Part shown: positions 59,299 through 64,000 of the stretch, in pieces
Numbering within the stretch: the stretch's first letter is position 1
Layout of the letters: each line of letters opens with the position of its first letter
NCBI RefSeq assembly: GCF_028204155.1
Contig: NZ_JAQLOI010000003.1
Coordinates: 1,364,001 to 1,428,000, forward strand
Direction of reading: 5' to 3'
Length of the DNA: 64,000 nucleotides
DNA from: Vibrio algarum
Lineage (GTDB): Bacteria > Pseudomonadota > Gammaproteobacteria > Enterobacterales > Vibrionaceae
Notes under the pieces: generated by a model
Told to the model about the DNA's origin: nothing
Seen by the model: only the letters and a program-made list of their open reading frames with translations
Database searches by the model: none
Program-made: the position numbers and the translations under genes

Positions 59299-61608
59299 AT
59301 GAGATTAGACCTTAGAGAAACCCTAAGCGTAAATATTGTGATATTCATTGCAAGCACCATATTGTTTGCATGTATAGCTAATTTGATTTGGCTAAACACA
59401 CTCGCTCATATTAGCAAAGAACAACGTTCTCACTTAAACCTCGTGCATCGTTCCACTCAAACCTTACTAGAATCGCAACAATCTTTACTTCAAGCAATAG
59501 GAACTCAAGCCTTTATCCTTAACAAAAGAACGGTTAGTACTAAGCTAGGTATATCTCATTTAGATGAGGTTCAACGCTCAAATTCTGTGGTTAACTATTT
59601 GTTACTAATGGATAATAAGGGCAGAACTAAGTTAACAACGACCAATATATCCAATCAAAGCAGTGAGTTTTCAGATTGGTTGAAAGACAGTTATCAAGAC
59701 CTCTATTCAATCGCGTCTAAACAACATCAATTAGTTATTGGTAGAACTCATGTTTTTGATGACACAACGATAGTCATACCGATAGCTAAATCTATTTATG
59801 ATAGTCAGGAGCGACTCGTAGGGGTTGTACTTGCAGGTCTGAAATTATCTAACCAGAGTATTTTGTCTTACGGAATAGGGAAAGATGCTGAAACTCGTAC
59901 AGGTATTTTAAGAAGTGATGGGTTTTGGCAAGTACTATTGGGTAATGAGGTGGTGCCAGATTATTTTGAGAAACGTTTAAGTCAGAGTGAGCTCGATAAA
60001 CTAAGAGATGCTAATTATAGCCTTGATGCTCAATCAGCAATAACTACTTTTTATCAATTACTGTTCGGTGATCGGTTAGTTAGCTCACAAAAGACTCTGA
60101 TGTACGAAGAGTTAACTAAAAGCCTATATATTGTGGATATAAACAGCAGGTCAGTTATTAAGGTTTTTTTGTTTGATTTACTTCCTGTAGCAGGCGCATT
60201 TTTATTTTTCAATATCGTCACTGGAACTCTTACGTATGTCAGTTATAAAAGGCAAATGAAGGCAAATACTTCTTTGCAACAACAAGCAATGTACGACTCC
60301 CTGACATCTTTACCTAATGGTCTTTTCCTACGTAAAGTGATTTCCGAATGGATGGACGATAAAAAAGCTAAACGCAATTTCTCTTTGCTATATGTAGACA
60401 TCGATAATTTCAAAACAGTTAATGTCAGTCATGGACAAGAGTTTGGTGACCGTATCCTGGTTTTGGTTGCGCAACGACTAGATAGATTAATTCAAAATGA
60501 TAGTCTTTTGGTTCGCCAAGCGGGAAATGGCTTCGTATTTCTTTCGGATAGTATCGATGAAATGGTCCTTGAAAACTATTCCCAAGATATCCTGTACGCG
60601 CTTTCTATCCCATTCATGGTTGAAAAAAATACATTTTTGCTCGGGGGAAGCATTGGTATAGCAAGTTACCCTCAACACGGTGAAACGTTGGATGAACTCC
60701 TGAGTTCAGCGGAGCTTGCTTTAAGAGAAGCTAAAAAGAGCATGAATATGGCGCTTGTCTTTACCAGTGAAATGGAAATAAACAACCGATATAAGATGCG
60801 AGTCGAGCAAAGATTAAGACAAGCAATCAAACAAAAGTCACCTTATGTGGTGTATCAGCCTCAGTTAGATTCAACTGGGCAGCTCTATGGTGTTGAAGTA
60901 TTAGTCCGTTGGACTGACGAGGAACTCGGTGAAGTTAGCCCGACAAGTTTTATTGCTATAGCTGAATCGTCTGGGCTAATTGTGGCGCTAGGCGAATTAG
61001 TGCTTTCTAAAGCATTTAGAGAGCTAGAACAAATTCAAAAACGTCAGGACACTAAGTTTCAGATATCGCTAAATGTTTCAATTCGTCAATTCATGAGTGA
61101 AAATTTCGTAGAAGGATTAAAAAGACGAATTGTGATGTACAATCTCGATCCAGCCTATATCACATTGGAGATAACAGAAAACGTATTCATTGAAGACCTA
61201 GAAAAAATGAAGCCAATCTTTGATGAATTGAGAGCCTATTCAATTAAAATTTCGCTAGATGATTTTGGAACAGGTTATTCTTCTTTGAGTATGCTTACCG
61301 AAATCAAATTAGATGAATTAAAGATAGATAAAAACTTTGTGGATAATATTCATATCGACCCTCAGTCTTTAACTATGGTAAAAAATATTATTGCGATAGG
61401 AAAAAATTACAATATGTCAGTGTTAGCTGAGGGTGTGGAAACTATCGATCAAAAAGAAATGTTGAAACGCTGCGGATGTGACGCATTTCAAGGTTATTTT
61501 TACTCAAAGCCAATTATGTTTTATGAGCTAGAAGAATACATAAAGACGTTTTGCGGTAATGATAATGTTATTCGAATGACAAATAGCCAAATGAAATACA
61601 ACAAATAA
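59299..61608 (+). CDS. Membrane sensor with degenerate GGDEF and EAL domain
   Basis: The 769-residue protein has an N-terminal membrane segment (VNIVIFIASTILFACIANLIWL), a periplasmic Cache-like sensor region, and a second membrane segment near 292-312 (FLFDLLPVAGAFLFFNIVTG). A GGDEF-fold domain follows (YDSLTSLPNGLFLRK, LYVDIDNFKTVN), but its active-site loop reads AGNGF instead of GGDEF, so it should not make c-di-GMP. The EAL domain keeps EVLVRW, LNVS, EITEN, DDFGTGYSS, KIDK, AEGVE and FQGYFYS, so it is probably an active phosphodiesterase. The degenerate domain may bind GTP as a regulator. Signal unknown. It is monocistronic. Confidence 0.88.
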   Translation: MRLDLRETLSVNIVIFIASTILFACIANLIWLNTLAHISKEQRSHLNLVHRSTQTLLESQQSLLQAIGTQAFILNKRTVSTKLGISHLDEVQRSNSVVNYLLLMDNKGRTKLTTTNISNQSSEFSDWLKDSYQDLYSIASKQHQLVIGRTHVFDDTTIVIPIAKSIYDSQERLVGVVLAGLKLSNQSILSYGIGKDAETRTGILRSDGFWQVLLGNEVVPDYFEKRLSQSELDKLRDANYSLDAQSAITTFYQLLFGDRLVSSQKTLMYEELTKSLYIVDINSRSVIKVFLFDLLPVAGAFLFFNIVTGTLTYVSYKRQMKANTSLQQQAMYDSLTSLPNGLFLRKVISEWMDDKKAKRNFSLLYVDIDNFKTVNVSHGQEFGDRILVLVAQRLDRLIQNDSLLVRQAGNGFVFLSDSIDEMVLENYSQDILYALSIPFMVEKNTFLLGGSIGIASYPQHGETLDELLSSAELALREAKKSMNMALVFTSEMEINNRYKMRVEQRLRQAIKQKSPYVVYQPQLDSTGQLYGVEVLVRWTDEELGEVSPTSFIAIAESSGLIVALGELVLSKAFRELEQIQKRQDTKFQISLNVSIRQFMSENFVEGLKRRIVMYNLDPAYITLEITENVFIEDLEKMKPIFDELRAYSIKISLDDFGTGYSSLSMLTEIKLDELKIDKNFVDNIHIDPQSLTMVKNIIAIGKNYNMSVLAEGVETIDQKEMLKRCGCDAFQGYFYSKPIMFYELEEYIKTFCGNDNVIRMTNSQMKYNK

Positions 61609-61931
61609 TTGGTTTATCACATTGTAATCTAACAACAATCTACCTGCTTAACGATATCCCATACATGGTTCTAATATCTTCTGTTGCATAGCTCTATTAA
61701 CTATCTTTTTTAAATCTTAATTCCCCACTTAAACATAACTAATTGAAATATAGAGTTAAATTCCTTTTAAGTCATTTACGCCATTTGTAGCATTAAAGGT
61801 CTGTCTTTAAGAGTTTTAAATCACAATTCCATTTTCATTAAAAATTCATAATGCAGTTATCAACTTGCAGTAAGGGCCATACTGTCCTGCTAAAAGTTGA
61901 AAACATACTAATAAGGAATATAGGTAATTCA
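61609..61931. other. Intergenic region before the tct operon
   Basis: 323 AT-rich bases that should hold the promoter of the tctCBA operon. I see no clear terminator, operator or ORF; the open frame from 61851 is only the upstream extension of tctC. Confidence 0.4.
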
Positions 61932-62919
61932 ATGAATATGAAACTGAAAAGTGTAATGATGGGCGCTGCTATTGCATCGATCGCTACTATGCCGCTAAGC
62001 AATGCCATAGCGAAAGATTACCCACCAAGAACTATCTCCATGGTTGCTCCATCAGGTGCTGGCGGCGGTTGGGATCTTACGATACGTACAGTAGCTAAAA
62101 CGCTAAAGGATACAGGTTTAGTAGAATCAAATATGCCAGTAACTAACCGTCCTGGTGGCGGTGGTGCGGTAAACTTAGCTTACATGCAAACTCAAAAAGA
62201 TAGTGACAAACTGATCTCAGTTTATTCCCCCTATTTTGCTCACAAATCTGACGGGTGCAAGTAAGTATAGCTATCAAGATACGACACCTTTAGCCCGTTT
62301 AATTACCGATTATGGTGCTTTCGTTGTATCTAAAAACTCCAAATACACGTCTATCAATGAAATAATGGAAGCGCTTAAGAAAGACCCTAAATCAGTGAAG
62401 ATTGGCGGTACATCTTCTGCTGGTTCAATGGACCATATTCAATTTTTAATTATTGCTCAAGCTGCAGGTGTTCCTAATCTTCGTCAGATCGATTACATTT
62501 CTTTCCAAGATGGTGGCGCTGTTGCACAGGTTCTTGGTGGCCACGTTGACCTTATTTCTACTGGTCTTGGCGATGTTTCGTCTTTAGTTAAAAGTGGTGA
62601 CCTACGCGCTTTAGCCCATACAGCAGACAAGCGTGTTGGTGAAGGTTTGGTGGCTGAAATTCCTACAGTAAAAGAACAAGGTATCGATGCTACGTTTGAA
62701 AACTGGCGTGGATTGTTTGGCCCTAAAGATATGCCTGATTATGCAGTGACTTTCTGGAATAAAACGCTAAAAGAAATGGTAGCAACACCAGAATGGGCAG
62801 AAGCTCGTAAGCGTAATGGCTGGGATGATGCTTATCAGAATGGAGAAGACTTTACTAAGTTCCTTTCAAAAACCAATGACCAATATAAAGCAATCTTAGC
62901 TGAAATATTTGCTAAATAA
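61932..62919 (+). pseudogene. tctC: TctC-type tricarboxylate-binding periplasmic protein, frameshifted
   Basis: A signal peptide (MKLKSVMMGAAIASIATMPLSNAIA) leads a Bug/TctC-family solute receptor: RTISMVAPSGAGGGWDLTIR, NRPGGGGAVNLAYM, then, in another frame, LLTNLTGASKYSYQDTTPLARL, GTSSAGSMDHIQF and FENWRGLFGPKDM. The switch is in the C run at 62227-62231; four Cs would give SPILL and seven SPPILL, either yielding a normal protein of about 328 residues. It captures a carboxylate in the periplasm for the TctAB permease. I start at 61932, which begins the signal peptide, not at the frame's first ATG (61851). Confidence 0.85.
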
Positions 62920-63012
62920 TTAGTTAGTTTAATTTGAGTAGGAGGGAATGGTCCCTCTTACTTTTCTCTATATTCAATGTTCCTCAAAAAACTCCTAACA
63001 TAAGGTTATTCC

Positions 63013-63506
63013 ATGGATAGCAATAATGTTCGCCCAAACTGGGACGGATTTACGGGTTTGTTTAGCGTAGCATTTGGCCTGATATACGGTGGTCATGCCT
63101 ATACCATGCCGAGAGCGATGTTTGGCAACCCAATGGACCCAATCTACTTCCCTTTAAGTATTGCAGCTTTAGCAATTTTAATTGGCGTACTTTTGTTGGT
63201 TAAAAGCAACTTGAAAGCTACTATCGCGGCATTTACAAATATTATTAATGAAGACGCAAGTCGAAAAAACGATCGAAGAAGAATCTTTTATACCTGCATT
63301 ATTTCGGTTGCATACGCAATGTCGTTTGAGCATCTTGGTTATGTCATTAGTACGTTTTTATTTATGACCGCAATGTTGACGATTACTAGCGGACGCAGTG
63401 ATTGGAAAAAAGTATAGCGGTTGCGGTTGTTTTCTCTGCGACAGTCTTCTTTATATTCAACACGTTACTGGCTGTAAGTCTCCCACCTCTACCATTTATG
63501 GAATAA
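63013..63506 (+). pseudogene. tctB: TctB-type small permease subunit, frameshifted
   Basis: The first frame encodes a TctB-family membrane protein (GLFSVAFGLIYGGHAYTMPR, IYFPLSIAALAILIGVLLLV, YVISTFLFMTAMLTITSGR) and stops after DWKKV. Adding one A to the six-A run at 63406-63411 continues the chain as SIAVAVVFSATVFFIFNTL and ends with LPPLPFME at 63506, giving 164 residues and the expected fourth membrane segment. The tctA start follows 10 bases later. It is the small membrane subunit of the tripartite transporter. Confidence 0.85.
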
Positions 63507-63516
63507 GGCGAAAATC

Positions 63517-64000
63517 ATGACTGATGTATTAGCTAACTTAATCAATGGTTTTGGCGTTGCACTACAACCATATCATTTATTACTCGTGACCGTCGGTGGC
63601 ATATTAGGTACGATAGTCGGAATGCTACCCGGTTTAGGCCCTGCAACAGGTGTTGCGGTACTGCTACCAATGACATTTGCAATGGGACCAACAGCTGCAC
63701 TTATTACCATGACGGGTGTGTATATAGGCGCAATGTTTGGTGGGTCTCGTAGCTCCATTCTTATTAATACTCCTGGAGATGGAGCTGCATTGGCGGCCAC
63801 CTTCGATGGTTATCCGATGGCAATGCAAGGGCGTGCCGAATCGGCACTGGCTATTTCTGCTATTGCTTCCTTAATTGGCGGTACTATTGCTGCTGTCTTA
63901 ATGACATTATTAGCCGAACCTGTTGCAGGTTTTGCTTTGAAGTTTGGACCTGCAGAATATTTCCTTTTGATGGTTGCGGCTTTATCGATGACAGCATCAA
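63517..64000 (+). CDS. tctA: TctA-type large permease subunit, partial (runs off window end)
   Basis: From the ATG at 63517 the frame is open to the end of the window (161 codons). The translation has the TctA signatures LLLVTVGGILGTIVGMLPGLGP, FGGSRSSILINTPGD and AATFDGYPMA. This is the large polytopic permease of the tripartite tricarboxylate transporter, which normally has about 500 residues, so two thirds lie outside. Confidence 0.93.
   Translation, partial: MTDVLANLINGFGVALQPYHLLLVTVGGILGTIVGMLPGLGPATGVAVLLPMTFAMGPTAALITMTGVYIGAMFGGSRSSILINTPGDGAALAATFDGYPMAMQGRAESALAISAIASLIGGTIAAVLMTLLAEPVAGFALKFGPAEYFLLMVAALSMTAS

Overview
The window looks like a stretch of a Vibrionaceae-type marine gammaproteobacterial chromosome. 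This rests on protein families read from the sequence (a VF530-type DNA-binding protein, SelO, an L16 hydroxylase of RoxA/YcfD type, a CspA-type cold-shock protein, a PL7 alginate lyase, several c-di-GMP proteins) and on the moderately AT-rich base composition. No rRNA, tRNA, CRISPR array or transposase was recognised.

Layout. 1-11.2 kb is ordinary chromosome: the start of a malic enzyme gene (minus strand), selO with an M14-type deacylase and a small downstream ORF, a YkgJ-type cysteine-cluster protein, a GNAT acetyltransferase, a HAD phosphatase, the VF530 protein, an ABC-F ATPase, and an AraC regulator divergent from a large GH3 glycosidase. 11.5-13.6 kb holds a secreted PL7 alginate lyase and a frameshifted, apparently exported fumarylacetoacetase-fold protein. 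14.0-47.7 kb is the centre of interest: seven co-directional genes encoding a TolC-family outer-membrane protein, a SapC-family protein, an 8068-residue LEPR-XLL/RTX exoprotein (24 kb, one uninterrupted frame), a GAF-HlyD fusion, a PqqD-like/M50 peptidase/HlyD fusion, a C-terminally short SecA-like ATPase and a small periplasmic adaptor. No ABC transporter is present, so I read this as a candidate dedicated export machine for the giant protein in which a SecA-like motor and a zinc-peptidase-like membrane adaptor take the place of the usual type I ABC pump. 47.7-54.8 kb returns to housekeeping: a second YkgJ protein, cspA-like gene with long leader, a coiled membrane-anchored protein, roxA, a frameshifted DUF3466 protein with a GlyGly-CTERM-like tail, S-formylglutathione hydrolase and a small unknown gene. 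55.3-61.6 kb is a signalling island: two paralogous XRE-HTH/acetyltransferase-like genes (the second frameshifted) around a REC-EAL-Hpt protein, then a membrane sensor with degenerate GGDEF and intact EAL. 61.9-64.0 kb begins a tripartite tricarboxylate transporter operon (tctC, tctB, tctA; the first two frameshifted and the last cut by the window end).

How the genes relate. The 14.0-47.7 kb genes form a functional unit by order, close spacing and shared direction; hairpins before and after the giant gene may set the ratio of substrate to machinery. The two EAL proteins could control surface attachment through c-di-GMP, but nothing in the sequence ties them to the giant protein. Five genes are broken by single-base changes in homopolymer runs, and repairing each run restores a protein of normal family length; sequencing error is therefore as likely as real decay, while the 24-kb frame is intact.
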